Assembly (NCBI RefSeq): GCF_014197055.1
Contig: NZ_JACIEW010000001.1
Span: forward strand, 868,001-932,000
Source: Devosia subaequoris
Lineage (GTDB): Bacteria; Pseudomonadota; Alphaproteobacteria; Rhizobiales; Devosiaceae
Length of the DNA: 64,000 bases
Direction: 5' to 3'
Shown: positions 50,241-58,905 of the stretch, piece after piece
Layout: every line of letters begins with the position of its first letter
Numbering within the stretch: position 1 is the first letter of the stretch
Program-made: the position numbers and the translations under genes
The notes under the pieces: model-generated
Told to the model about the DNA's origin: nothing
The model's input: only the letters and a program-made list of their open reading frames with translations
Database searches by the model: none

Positions 50241-51833
50241 TCAGTCTTCGATCCGCTTCAGCAGGATCGCGAGATAAGGCTTGGGGTCGAAATGCAACAG
50301 GTCGCCACGCTGGACGCTGTCAGCCAGTGGCGTTTCGGTCATCTCCCAGGTATCGATCAGGGTTGCCGAGTAGCGCTCAGCGGGCGGTACGGCCACGGCA
50401 TATTCGTGCGGCTGGTTCTCGCCGAGATAGCTGAGATAATAGCGATGCGGTTGACCCGCGGTCGCCCACCACGAAGTGACGCGCGGCCAGCCTTCTTCGC
50501 CGGGGGCGGTGCCGAAGAGTTGCTGAAGCTGGACGTTGTCGAGCCCACCCTGCATCTGGATGCGATAGGCAGTGGTGGACTGGATCGGATCAAGACCCTC
50601 GTCAGGCCCCTCTTCGAGGATACGGCGCAAAAAGGCGATGCGCGCAACGCTCTCGCCGACCAGTTTGCCGCCCTTGGCCCACCACAACACTTCCTCATCA
50701 TTGTAGTAGGTCTCGCCATGGGTGACGTAGCCGCCATTGACTGTGCCGTCCCAGAAGCGGCGCACCAGCTTTTGGCCTGAGATATTGCCCCAGAGCTCGG
50801 AGATGTCGCCTTCATAGCAGCATTCATCGATCGAGACCGGCTTGCCATACTTCTCCCGCCAAAGCGCCGCCATGTTGGCCGACGAGCGTTGGATGCTCGA
50901 ATGGGTGATGCGGGGGTGGTTGTGGTCAAAAAAGGCAAAGCAATTGTGGTTGCTGAGCAGGTGGCCATAGGGATCGTTGTCGGACACGATATGGATGAAC
51001 CGGTCCCAGTCAGCGGGGCTCTTATTGGGCATCAGGTCGTACTCATTGGCCATTGACCACCAGACGTTGGGCAGCGCCGCCAATCGTGCAGTCAGGTATC
51101 TGAGGTACCGGTCGTCCTGCTCGGGCGTCATATGCGAGAAGCCCCAGCGGTCGTAAGGATGGAAGATGATCAGGTCGGCCTCGACACCGATTTCCGCGAG
51201 CTGGTTGATGCGCTTTTCCAGGTGCTGGAAATATTCGGGCTCAAACCGTTCATAGTCGAATTCCCAGCCGGCATCCTTGATCGAGCCGGGCCAGGCGCTG
51301 GACCCCTTTGTCACCAGCGGAAAGGGATACCGATCGGGCTCGTTCTGGTTGTAGCGATAGTGCTTGGGAAAGACGCACATGCGGATCTTGGTGAAGGGGG
51401 CATCGGCCAATGTCGCCAGCGTTTGCTCTTCGGTGGCATCGCCCTGGTGGTTCCAGGCATAGGCGGTGGTCCCGATATTGATGTAGCGAGTGCCGTCGGC
51501 ATAGCGGTAGTGGTAGCGGTCCGAAACGCGCACCGGCCCGTGGTGCCCATCCTGGGCAGGCGCGACCTCGAAGCTGCCCTCAAAACCGTCTAGGGCTGGC
51601 GCATTGCTGCGCGTATCATAGTGCCAAGTGCCAGTCGTGTCAGGAAGGAAGCGGAGCTTGTAGGTGCTACCGCCATCGTAGAAACCGTTGACACGGACTT
51701 CCCTGTCACCCTGGCGGAAGACTGCCCGCAGCTCGACGTCCTGAAACGGATTGCCCTCGCCTGGGCCCTCCAGTGACAATTCATAGGTTGCCCAAAGGCT
51801 CGCTGAGCCAGTGGCTGTGGCTGACTTGGTCAT
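50241..51833 (-). CDS. DUF5060/DUF4038 apiosidase-like glycoside hydrolase (paralogue)
   Basis: 530-aa paralogue of the downstream protein, with the same order of DUF5060, DUF4038-type barrel and C-terminal domain. Acid/base Glu264 lies in WWSMANEYDL and the likely nucleophile Glu337 in SIDECCYEGD. Shared blocks include MCVFPKHY, DLIIFHPYDRWG and GETY. It has an inserted loop around residues 175-195. No signal peptide is visible, so substrates must be imported; the Opp-type transporter directly upstream in the same run is the obvious route. Confidence 0.78.
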   Translation of the reverse strand: MTKSATATGSASLWATYELSLEGPGEGNPFQDVELRAVFRQGDREVRVNGFYDGGSTYKLRFLPDTTGTWHYDTRSNAPALDGFEGSFEVAPAQDGHHGPVRVSDRYHYRYADGTRYINIGTTAYAWNHQGDATEEQTLATLADAPFTKIRMCVFPKHYRYNQNEPDRYPFPLVTKGSSAWPGSIKDAGWEFDYERFEPEYFQHLEKRINQLAEIGVEADLIIFHPYDRWGFSHMTPEQDDRYLRYLTARLAALPNVWWSMANEYDLMPNKSPADWDRFIHIVSDNDPYGHLLSNHNCFAFFDHNHPRITHSSIQRSSANMAALWREKYGKPVSIDECCYEGDISELWGNISGQKLVRRFWDGTVNGGYVTHGETYYNDEEVLWWAKGGKLVGESVARIAFLRRILEEGPDEGLDPIQSTTAYRIQMQGGLDNVQLQQLFGTAPGEEGWPRVTSWWATAGQPHRYYLSYLGENQPHEYAVAVPPAERYSATLIDTWEMTETPLADSVQRGDLLHFDPKPYLAILLKRIED

Positions 51834-51854
51834 GGCAATATCCAGTTGATGCGG

Positions 51855-52679
51855 CTAGCCGGCGGCGCGCAGACGCGGCCTCCAGCGGCTGGTCGTGGTG
51901 GGAATGGAGCTGAGCAGGAGCTGGGTATAATCGTGCTGCGGGTTCGACATGACTTCGCGCGCCTTGCCGAACTCGACCACGCGGCCCTTGTTCATCACCG
52001 CGATGTAGTCGGAGATGTAATAGGCCGTCGCCAGATCGTGGGTGATGTAGACAAAGCTTCGCCCCGCTTCATCCCGGAGCCGCTTGAACAGGTTGATGAT
52101 GATCATGCGCCGCGAGGCGTCGATCATGCTGACCGGCTCGTCGGCGACAATCAGTTGCGGCTGTGGGATGAGAGCACGCGCCACCGAGATGCGTTGCAGC
52201 TCCCCGCCCGAGAACTGATTGGTATATTTGCCGCTGACCTCGCGATAATCGAGACCGACGCTGTCCAGCGCATCGGCAACCGCATCTTCGGCTTCCTTTT
52301 CCCCCATATTGGCCACTCGGCGCGCGGTCTCGTGCAGATAGCTGTCGACCGGCCGATAGCGGCTGAAGGCTTCGAACGGGTTCTGGAAGATAGGCTGGAC
52401 CGTGCTCAGAAATTCCTTCCGCGACGAGATGGAGCCCACGCCAACAACCGGCCGATCATAGACAATGGCCCTCCCCGAGGTCGGCGTTTCGAGTCGCAGC
52501 AGGGTCTTTGCCAGCGTGGTCTTTCCGCTGCCCGATTCTCCAACAACGGCGATCACGACGGGTGTGTCGCTTTCCACGGTGATGTTGACGTCATTGAGCG
52601 CCTGTATCTTGCGGGAGCGTACAAAGCTCCCCAGGCGGTACACCTTGTTGAGGCCTTCGGTCTTGAGAATGAAGGTCAT
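51855..52679 (-). CDS. Opp/Dpp-type ABC transporter ATPase (OppF-like)
   Basis: 274-aa ATPase: Walker A GESGSGKTT, signature FSGGELQRISVARAL, Walker B LIVADEPVSMID, and the H-loop in VYITHDL. It ends without the long C-terminal extension of many OppF proteins. Starts 2 nt after the OppD-like gene. Together they energise the DppBC-type pore. In alphaproteobacteria such transporters import oligosaccharides and glycosides as well as peptides. Confidence 0.9.
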   Translation of the reverse strand: MTFILKTEGLNKVYRLGSFVRSRKIQALNDVNITVESDTPVVIAVVGESGSGKTTLAKTLLRLETPTSGRAIVYDRPVVGVGSISSRKEFLSTVQPIFQNPFEAFSRYRPVDSYLHETARRVANMGEKEAEDAVADALDSVGLDYREVSGKYTNQFSGGELQRISVARALIPQPQLIVADEPVSMIDASRRMIIINLFKRLRDEAGRSFVYITHDLATAYYISDYIAVMNKGRVVEFGKAREVMSNPQHDYTQLLLSSIPTTTSRWRPRLRAAG

Positions 52680-52681
52680 GA

Positions 52682-53602
52682 TCAGGCTCCTACGCTGTGC
52701 GCAGCCGGCGCAGCAGCAGCCTGGGCCACGAAATGGCCCGGCTTGACTTCATGAAGTTTGGGTTCGACACGATAGGCACGGTCGCCGCTGGCCCCTGCGG
52801 CACTGGCCATCAGGCCACGCATGCTGTCGTCGCCAATGGTGGGCAGGGAATCGATCAGCATCTTGGTGTAGGGGTGCTGGGGATCGGAGAAGACGCTATC
52901 GGTGTCGCCGTATTCGACCACGCGACCGGCATACATGATGAGCATCTTGTGGGTGACCTGATAGTGGACGCCCATATCGTGCGAGACCACCAGGATGGTG
53001 TTCTTCATCTCCTCCTGGAGCTCCATGAGCAACATGAGGATGTCCTTTTGCACCACGACGTCGAGGGCCGTGGTCGGCTCGTCAGCGATGATCAGTTCGG
53101 GCTGGAAGAAGGTGGCCAGGCCGATCATCATGCGCTGCCGCATGCCGCCGGACAGCTGATGGGGATAGGAATCCATGGCTTCAGGAGGCAATCCCAACTT
53201 GCCCATATAGGCCCGGGCCCGCTCGAGAACGCGCTTCTTGTTGCTGTCGGTCCCCGGGAAGTCGATGAACTGTTCGCGAATGCGGATAACCGGGTTGAGC
53301 GAGTTCATCGAGCTCTGCGGAACGTATGAAATGGATTTGAACCATTCTTCGCGAATGTTCTGGGCGGTGACCTGACGGCCTTTCGCGCTCTTCAGCCCAT
53401 AGGTGATCGAGCCGCGCGACAAATGCATGGGCGAAGTGATGTCGCCATAGATGGCCTTCATCAGGGTCGACTTTCCGCAGCCCGACTCCCCGGCAATGCC
53501 GACAATGCACCCATCGGGAATATCCAGGGTCACGCCATCGACGGCGTGAATGGTCCGCGTTCCAAGGCGATAGCTGACCTGGAGGTCCTTGATGCTGATC
53601 AT
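52682..53602 (-). CDS. Opp/Dpp-type ABC transporter ATPase (OppD-like)
   Basis: 306-aa ATPase: Walker A GESGCGKST (about residue 38), signature LSGGMRQRMMIGLA, Walker B LIIADEPTTALD and H-loop VVSHDM. It overlaps the permease gene upstream by 4 nt. The usual C-terminal iron-sulfur Cys motif of OppD is not visible. Confidence 0.9.
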   Translation of the reverse strand: MISIKDLQVSYRLGTRTIHAVDGVTLDIPDGCIVGIAGESGCGKSTLMKAIYGDITSPMHLSRGSITYGLKSAKGRQVTAQNIREEWFKSISYVPQSSMNSLNPVIRIREQFIDFPGTDSNKKRVLERARAYMGKLGLPPEAMDSYPHQLSGGMRQRMMIGLATFFQPELIIADEPTTALDVVVQKDILMLLMELQEEMKNTILVVSHDMGVHYQVTHKMLIMYAGRVVEYGDTDSVFSDPQHPYTKMLIDSLPTIGDDSMRGLMASAAGASGDRAYRVEPKLHEVKPGHFVAQAAAAPAAHSVGA

Positions 53603-54510
53603 TGGACACCGCGCCTTTCAGCAAATGCGGCGTTAAAGCCGGTAGAAGTCAGGAATAGTCCGAGAAACAGCGTCACGGAGGCGATGATGGGCGCGACCAG
53701 CCAGAGGAAATGCCCGGTAAACAGCGCGTTGTAGTTGAGCGCCCAGAAGATGATTGACCCCAGCGTCGGCACTTCCACCTTGGACAGACCGATGACCGCG
53801 AGGGTAGCTTCAAGGTTGATGGCGAACAGGATGGTGTTGATGAAGCCCACCAGCGTATAGGCCATCACATAGGGGAACACCTCGCGGATGATGACCTGGG
53901 CGGTATTGGCGCCGGAGAACCGGGCCATGTTGATGAACTCACGCTCGCGTATCGAGAGCGCCATGGAACGTACCGTGCGCGCATCCCAGGCCCATCCGAA
54001 AATGATGATGATGAAGCCCACGGTGAAGAACGAGGTGTTTCCCCGGATCAGCGATCCCAGGATGATAAGGATCGGCAGTAGCGGAATGGTGATGAACGTG
54101 TCGACGATCAGCATGACCAGCCGTTCGAAGCGCCCGCCAATATAGCCCGCGCTGAGGCCGACCGTGGTGGCGACGATGGTGACCCCGACAGCAACCAGGA
54201 CCCCCAGCATCAGCGAATTGCGGATGGCAAAGACCAGGAACCAGAAAATGTCCTGACCCAGAGCATTGGTACCCAGCCAGTGGGCGCCCGAAGCTGGCAA
54301 GTTGCGCATGTAGGTGGCCTGCACGGACGGATCAGCCGGCGCGAAGAGCGGCAGGATAAAGCTGCCAAGACCCATGACCGTCAGGATGGTGAGGCCAACC
54401 GCCAGGCGCGGATTTATGAGCCAGAGGAAAGACTGGAATAGTCCGGGCTCTGCCGCTTGCGGCGTTTCGACCAGGGCGACCGGGTCCATTTCTTTGCTGT
54501 CTATGGTCAT
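53599..54510 (-). CDS. Opp/Dpp-type ABC permease (DppC-like)
   Basis: 303-aa inner-membrane permease with an N-terminal cytoplasmic leader, six hydrophobic segments and the DppC-type loop REREFINMARFSGANTAQVI. The segment LPASGAHWLGTNALGQDIFW is the conserved DppC signature. It overlaps both neighbours by 4 nt. Confidence 0.92.
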   Translation of the reverse strand: MTIDSKEMDPVALVETPQAAEPGLFQSFLWLINPRLAVGLTILTVMGLGSFILPLFAPADPSVQATYMRNLPASGAHWLGTNALGQDIFWFLVFAIRNSLMLGVLVAVGVTIVATTVGLSAGYIGGRFERLVMLIVDTFITIPLLPILIILGSLIRGNTSFFTVGFIIIIFGWAWDARTVRSMALSIREREFINMARFSGANTAQVIIREVFPYVMAYTLVGFINTILFAINLEATLAVIGLSKVEVPTLGSIIFWALNYNALFTGHFLWLVAPIIASVTLFLGLFLTSTGFNAAFAERRGVQ

Positions 54511-55508
54511 TTGTGGCGGATCCGGGGGTCGAGAAGTGGATAGAGCAGGTCGATCACCAGCCCGGCGGTGGCCACGGCAATGATCGAGATGGTGATCGCG
54601 CCATAGAGCACGTTGTAGTCACCACCGGTCGCCGCCGCGCGCATGACAAGGCCAATGCCGGGATAGGAGAAGATCATCTCGGTCAGCAGGGCGCCGTTAA
54701 AGACCATGCCCAGCGAGAGCGCCAGAGCGGTCACTTGCGGCAACAGAGCGTTGCGGAACACGTAACGCGTCATCCGCGTCCAGTTGCTCGCGCCCTTCAG
54801 CCGGGCATAGATGACATAGGGTTCCTCGGTGGTGGCGACGGCCAGCGCCTTCATCGAGAGGATGTTCCAGCCAAAGCCTGCCAGGACCAGCGTGATGCCG
54901 GGAAGAAGCGAGTTGTAGATGATCATCCCGACTTTCTCCCAGCTCATCTGACCGACCGGGAAAGTCGCCGATAGCGGGAAGACCGGAAAGACGTAGGCGA
55001 GCAGCAGCAACACCGTGACCGCCAGGATGTAATAGGGGATGGGATAGAGCAGGATGCCAACGAATTCGAGGATCGAGGCGGCCTTCTTCTTGTGAAAGTA
55101 CCCGGCAACAAGACCCACCAGATTACCCAGCGTCCAGGCGATGACCGTGGCGGTCAACAGCAGGCTCAGGGTCCAGGGCAGCGCCGCCATAAGCATCTGC
55201 GACACGGGCTGGGGGAAATAGGTGAAGGATGGCCCGAAGTCGAAGCTGAAGACGATGCGCTTCATGTAGTCGACATACTGGGTGAAGAGATTGCCTTTGA
55301 GGCCGTAAAGGTTCTCCAGATTTTCCCGGAGCTCTGCAATGGCCTCGGCGCTCAGGGCACCATTCGCCCGGCTTTGAATCTGTCCGATATAGCCGTCCAC
55401 GGGATTGATCGGCATCAGCCGCGGCAGCAGGAAGGTGATGGACAAGCCAATGAACAGCACGGCCAGATAGAGTCCGAACCGCTTGGCGATGTAGACGAGT
55501 GCACCCAT
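54507..55508 (-). CDS. Opp/Dpp-type ABC permease (DppB-like)
   Basis: 333-aa inner-membrane permease starting MGALVYIAKRFGLYL, with the usual first helix, a large periplasmic loop and five more helices. The conserved loop EEPYVIYARLKGASNWTRMT contacts the ATPases. It follows the binding-protein gene after 72 nt that contain a stem-loop. Confidence 0.92.
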   Translation of the reverse strand: MGALVYIAKRFGLYLAVLFIGLSITFLLPRLMPINPVDGYIGQIQSRANGALSAEAIAELRENLENLYGLKGNLFTQYVDYMKRIVFSFDFGPSFTYFPQPVSQMLMAALPWTLSLLLTATVIAWTLGNLVGLVAGYFHKKKAASILEFVGILLYPIPYYILAVTVLLLLAYVFPVFPLSATFPVGQMSWEKVGMIIYNSLLPGITLVLAGFGWNILSMKALAVATTEEPYVIYARLKGASNWTRMTRYVFRNALLPQVTALALSLGMVFNGALLTEMIFSYPGIGLVMRAAATGGDYNVLYGAITISIIAVATAGLVIDLLYPLLDPRIRHK

Positions 55509-55533
55509 CAGGGAGTCCTTTTGCGAAAGAGTG

Positions 55534-55562
55534 TGGGGCGGCCCTGAGGAATGGCCGCCCCA
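55534..55562 (-). terminator. Intercistronic stem-loop after OppA-type gene
   Basis: TGGGGCGGCC (55534-55543) pairs perfectly with GGCCGCCCCA (55553-55562) around a 9-nt loop, directly downstream of the binding-protein stop. A TTTT follows about 14 nt later on the opposite strand only, so attenuation or mRNA protection is more likely than termination. Confidence 0.6.
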
Positions 55563-55580
55563 TCCGGTCGTGTCAGGAGG

Positions 55581-57485
55581 TCACTGGCCGGTAGGCTCGA
55601 CGTTGGTGACGGTCTTCTTGAACGAGCTCCACCAGGTGTAGGGCGCAGCGTAGAAGTTGTCCTGCTTGGGGAAGTTCGTCCAATAGGTGCTATTGGTCGG
55701 GATGGTCGTCGGGATGTTCATGAGATTGATCATCTGCATGTCTTCCGTCAGGTACTTGGCGATCTGCCGACCATTTTCGACAAACTCCTCTGTGCCGATC
55801 TCGAGGCTGGCACTTTCGGACACGATGTCGAAGATGCGTTCATCCACAATGCGGGCAAAGTTCTGCACGAGAGCGTCGTTGGAATCTGCGGGCAGTACGT
55901 TGTCCTCGCGGAAATTGCGCCAGGAGTTTTGCCAGTTGGCGTTATAGGTGCAGGAGTTCGACCAGTTGATCTGCAGCTCCATGCGGGCATTGGTGGTCTG
56001 GACAGTGCCAAACTCGCCATTGTCCACCTGGCGGGCATTCACGTTGAAGCCTGCCTGGCGCCAGCTGTCGGCAATAGAGAAGCCGACGCGCTGCAGGACC
56101 TTGTTCCAATCGCCTGGGATGACGAATTCGAGCACCCAGGGCGAGCCGTCCGGCATGGTGAAGAAGCCGTCCGAACCCTTGGTCATGCCAACCGATTCAA
56201 GCATCTTGGCGGCCTGCTCGGGATCGTGCTTCCACCAACCGATACCGAAGCCCTCTTCCACCGCCTCGCCCGAGGGCAACTGCGCCTGATCAACGCCTTG
56301 CTCGGCGAGCGTTTCGACCAGATCGGCACCGAAATCGGTGTTGAACGGCTTGTAGCCATCCCCAATGGTCAGCTCTTCGAGCCAGGGCTCGAGCGGTTCG
56401 ACGTAGAGCGGATTGGTGATCGGCGTATCCGCCAGCGGCAGTGGCGAGGCCTTGAACTGGCCGCTCATCGCCGAAATGCCGACCTGCTCGAGATCAAGTG
56501 CCAGGGCCAGGGCCCAGCGCACCTCGGGCATGTCGTAAGGCGCCTTCTGGTTGTTGATGTAGATGCCATAGGAGCAGGCATCGTTCATGTCGTGATACGG
56601 GAAGGTCGGCGAGAAGGTCTCGATGTTCGGGTTGCGCGCCTTGGCAGCCTCGATGGAGTCCGGGCTCATGAAGGTGTCGACATCGTACTGGTTCTGCACG
56701 AAAGCCAGCGCGCGTGTCTCTTCGGTCCCGAAGTCCTTGTAGTAGACGTATTTGACGGCCGGCTCCTCGTCGATGTTCCAGCCGGATTCATCCCAATCCT
56801 CGCGCAGCTCCCAGAGCTGCCAGAAGCCGTTTGGATCGAATTCCTTGATCTTGTAGGCGCCCAGCGTGACGGCTGGCGCATTCTGGAATGTCACGACCTC
56901 GTCGCCCAGTGGCTCAAACACGTGCTGCGGCACCCAATTGAAGGGCATGCCCCAGGTGTAAACGCCCATGCGGGTCACAAAGTCATAAACCGGCGTGGCC
57001 GTGGTGACCTCGAAGGTGTGATCGTCGATCTTTTCGTAGCTATCGACCAGACGCGTGATGGAGGAAACGTTGGTCAGCTTGTCGCGGTACTTGAAGGCCG
57101 TGTCGAAGGTGAAAATGATATCATCGACATTGAAGTCCTCGCCATCGCTCCACTTGATCCCCTCACGGATCTTGACGCGGAACTTGGTGTGCTCGTCATT
57201 GAGCACTTCAGGGAAGCCATCGGCCAATTCCGGATAGCTTTCGCCGGTCGCGGTGTCCATTTCCCACAGCGCCGCCCAGCCAAGCTCGCGGAAACCGCGC
57301 CAGATGGCATAGGAGTTGAGCGGGTTCTGGGCAGACGGGTTGGACGAACGTCCATCAAATGTCTGCACGATCATTGTTTCGCTGCGGGGCGTGCCGACAT
57401 CAGTCATGGCCCCCTGCGCGAAAACGGTGGTTGTCATCAGCGCTGCCATCATGGGCAACATCAAAGTACGGCTGTGCCGTGCCAT
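55581..57485 (-). CDS. Opp/Dpp-type periplasmic binding protein (SBP family 5)
   Basis: 634-aa solute-binding protein (SBP_bac_5) with a signal peptide ending VFAQG. The start ATG at 57485 follows AAAGGAGGAAAA; the frame back to 57698 is leader and operator DNA. Family motifs are DGEDFNVDDIIFTFD and the C-terminal ligand region. At over 600 aa it is larger than most dipeptide receptors (about 500), in line with relatives that bind oligosaccharides. The gene sits next to apiosidase-like enzymes and a sugar-phosphate pathway, so an apiose- or pentose-containing glycoside is a better guess than a peptide. Confidence 0.88.
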   Translation of the reverse strand: MARHSRTLMLPMMAALMTTTVFAQGAMTDVGTPRSETMIVQTFDGRSSNPSAQNPLNSYAIWRGFRELGWAALWEMDTATGESYPELADGFPEVLNDEHTKFRVKIREGIKWSDGEDFNVDDIIFTFDTAFKYRDKLTNVSSITRLVDSYEKIDDHTFEVTTATPVYDFVTRMGVYTWGMPFNWVPQHVFEPLGDEVVTFQNAPAVTLGAYKIKEFDPNGFWQLWELREDWDESGWNIDEEPAVKYVYYKDFGTEETRALAFVQNQYDVDTFMSPDSIEAAKARNPNIETFSPTFPYHDMNDACSYGIYINNQKAPYDMPEVRWALALALDLEQVGISAMSGQFKASPLPLADTPITNPLYVEPLEPWLEELTIGDGYKPFNTDFGADLVETLAEQGVDQAQLPSGEAVEEGFGIGWWKHDPEQAAKMLESVGMTKGSDGFFTMPDGSPWVLEFVIPGDWNKVLQRVGFSIADSWRQAGFNVNARQVDNGEFGTVQTTNARMELQINWSNSCTYNANWQNSWRNFREDNVLPADSNDALVQNFARIVDERIFDIVSESASLEIGTEEFVENGRQIAKYLTEDMQMINLMNIPTTIPTNSTYWTNFPKQDNFYAAPYTWWSSFKKTVTNVEPTGQ

Positions 57486-57659
57486 GTTTTCCTCCTTTTC
57501 GGCCACCGATTGCGGCGGCCACCAATGCGGATCATTTCGGAATTTGGGGCAGCACCCTTCAAACACCGGCTCGACCAAGCCATTGTCATTTAGGACAGTT
57601 GTGCTGTCTTTCCTCCGCACGCTCCCGCGGCTCATCGCTATATCGCTTAGTGTTATTTT

Positions 57660-57684
57660 CGATTTTTTGCGATTACCTACGATT
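57660..57684. promoter_or_regulatory. Three CGATT repeats in 10-bp phase
   Basis: CGATT occurs at 57660, 57670 and 57680, exactly one helical turn apart; ATCGCTAT/ATCGCTTA at 57634-57649 adds a nearby direct repeat. The array lies about 175 bp upstream of the Opp-type operon start and 75 bp after the DeoR gene. DeoR-family proteins often bind such phased direct repeats. Confidence 0.55.
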
Positions 57685-57757
57685 AGGATTGCAGGCAAGC
57701 GATGTCAATGCCTCTCTGCGAAAGAGAGGGCCAAAACTCAAAACTGGGGAAATCAGG

Positions 57758-58585
57758 CTAGCTGGCGATGATCACTTCGACGCCGCGGCGTTCGAATTCG
57801 GCCTTGTCACTGGCGGAAATGCCATCGTCTGTGATCAAGGTATGCACCATCTCGACGCCGCCCAGGGCGGAGAAGGACACCTTGCCGATTTTCGTGGAGT
57901 CCGCCAGGAGATACACATGGGACGCCGCCTTGACCATTGCGCGCTTGACGTAGATATCGCCAATGGACGGGTAGGTAAGGCCAACATCGAAAGAGACACC
58001 GGCCGTCGCCAGAAAAAGCTTCTGGGCGTAGATGCCGACAAAAAACTCGACCGACTTCTCACCACTTAGCGACAACGTCGGCGCCTTGAACTGCCCCGCC
58101 GGCATGTGCACCGTATTGGTAGGCGCCGCGCCAAGGATCAGCGCGATGTTGAGCGCATTGGTGATAATGTTGAGTTCCTGACGCGAGCGCAGATTCTCAG
58201 CAAATTGCGTGGTGGTGGACCCTGAGTCGATGATCAGGGTTTCGTTGTCCCCCACAAGGGCGGCCGCCGCCGCTCCGATCCGTTGTTTTTTCTCCATATT
58301 GTCGATGTGTTGCAGCGACATGGACTGAACCTGCTGGGGAATGGAGCGCAGAAATGCGCCGCCATGCTCGCGGGTGATGAACCCATCGGCGTCAAGCCGC
58401 TCCAAATCCTGCCGAATGGTGGCCTCGGATACGTGAAAGGCAGCGGAAAGGTCACGGACCCGGGCGCTCCCCTCTTCCTGCAACCATTCCAGGATACGCA
58501 TGCGCCGCGGCTCGGCCAGCAATTGAGGCTGCCCGCCACCCTGCTCAATGGCGCGCCTCCGCCTGTTCGTTCTGCCCTTTTCCAT
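57758..58585 (-). CDS. DeoR-family transcriptional regulator
   Basis: 275-aa DeoR repressor: winged helix-turn-helix (FHVSEATIRQDLERLDADGF) with the trailing ITREHGGA that is a DeoR hallmark. The sugar-phosphate-binding domain has DSGSTTTQFAENL, NALNIALIL and the ADSTKIGKVSF motif near the end. The ATG at 58585 follows GGGGGCGAG; the frame to 58612 is longer by nine codons. It sits between the Opp operon (same strand) and the divergent transketolase-kinase-isomerase genes. It likely senses a phosphorylated sugar of this pathway and controls both arms. Confidence 0.9.
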   Translation of the reverse strand: MEKGRTNRRRRAIEQGGGQPQLLAEPRRMRILEWLQEEGSARVRDLSAAFHVSEATIRQDLERLDADGFITREHGGAFLRSIPQQVQSMSLQHIDNMEKKQRIGAAAAALVGDNETLIIDSGSTTTQFAENLRSRQELNIITNALNIALILGAAPTNTVHMPAGQFKAPTLSLSGEKSVEFFVGIYAQKLFLATAGVSFDVGLTYPSIGDIYVKRAMVKAASHVYLLADSTKIGKVSFSALGGVEMVHTLITDDGISASDKAEFERRGVEVIIAS

Positions 58586-58905
58586 CTCGCCCCCTGCCGT
58601 AGCCCGCCGCATTTCAGTTGTTGGGCTTTATCATAAACACCCTTTTACAGCACAGCGAAAACTCCCGAAGGAGCGAACGGCGAACGCCACTTCACGCAAG
58701 AAAAACGCAGAAATCGAAAGTTTTCGCTATTGCACGAAAGCGCCCGGCCCTGTAGCTATCGGAAAAAGCAGACGGCCAAGGTGCATTTTGGTGCACACTT
58801 GGCGGCGAGGACCCGAATACCTTCGCTGGACGAGGCGCGCTGAATATGGGGCAGCGCCCACTATTGCATCCCGCATCTGCTTGCTGATTGACGATGGAGA
58901 CCCGG
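58586..58905. promoter_or_regulatory. Divergent control region deoR / transketolase
   Basis: 320 bases without a gene. A perfect 9-bp inverted pair, GCGAAAACT (58655-58663) and AGTTTTCGC (58719-58727), has its arms 64 bp apart (about six turns). The second arm is part of the near-palindrome TCGAAAGTTTTCG, and another CGAAAG lies at 58735. These are candidate DeoR sites. The stretch 58745-58890 shows nothing specific. Confidence 0.5.

Noticed and set aside
55551..57593. 680-codon open frame on the plus strand
   Set aside because: Antisense to the OppA-type binding protein, which has signal peptide, ribosome site and family motifs.
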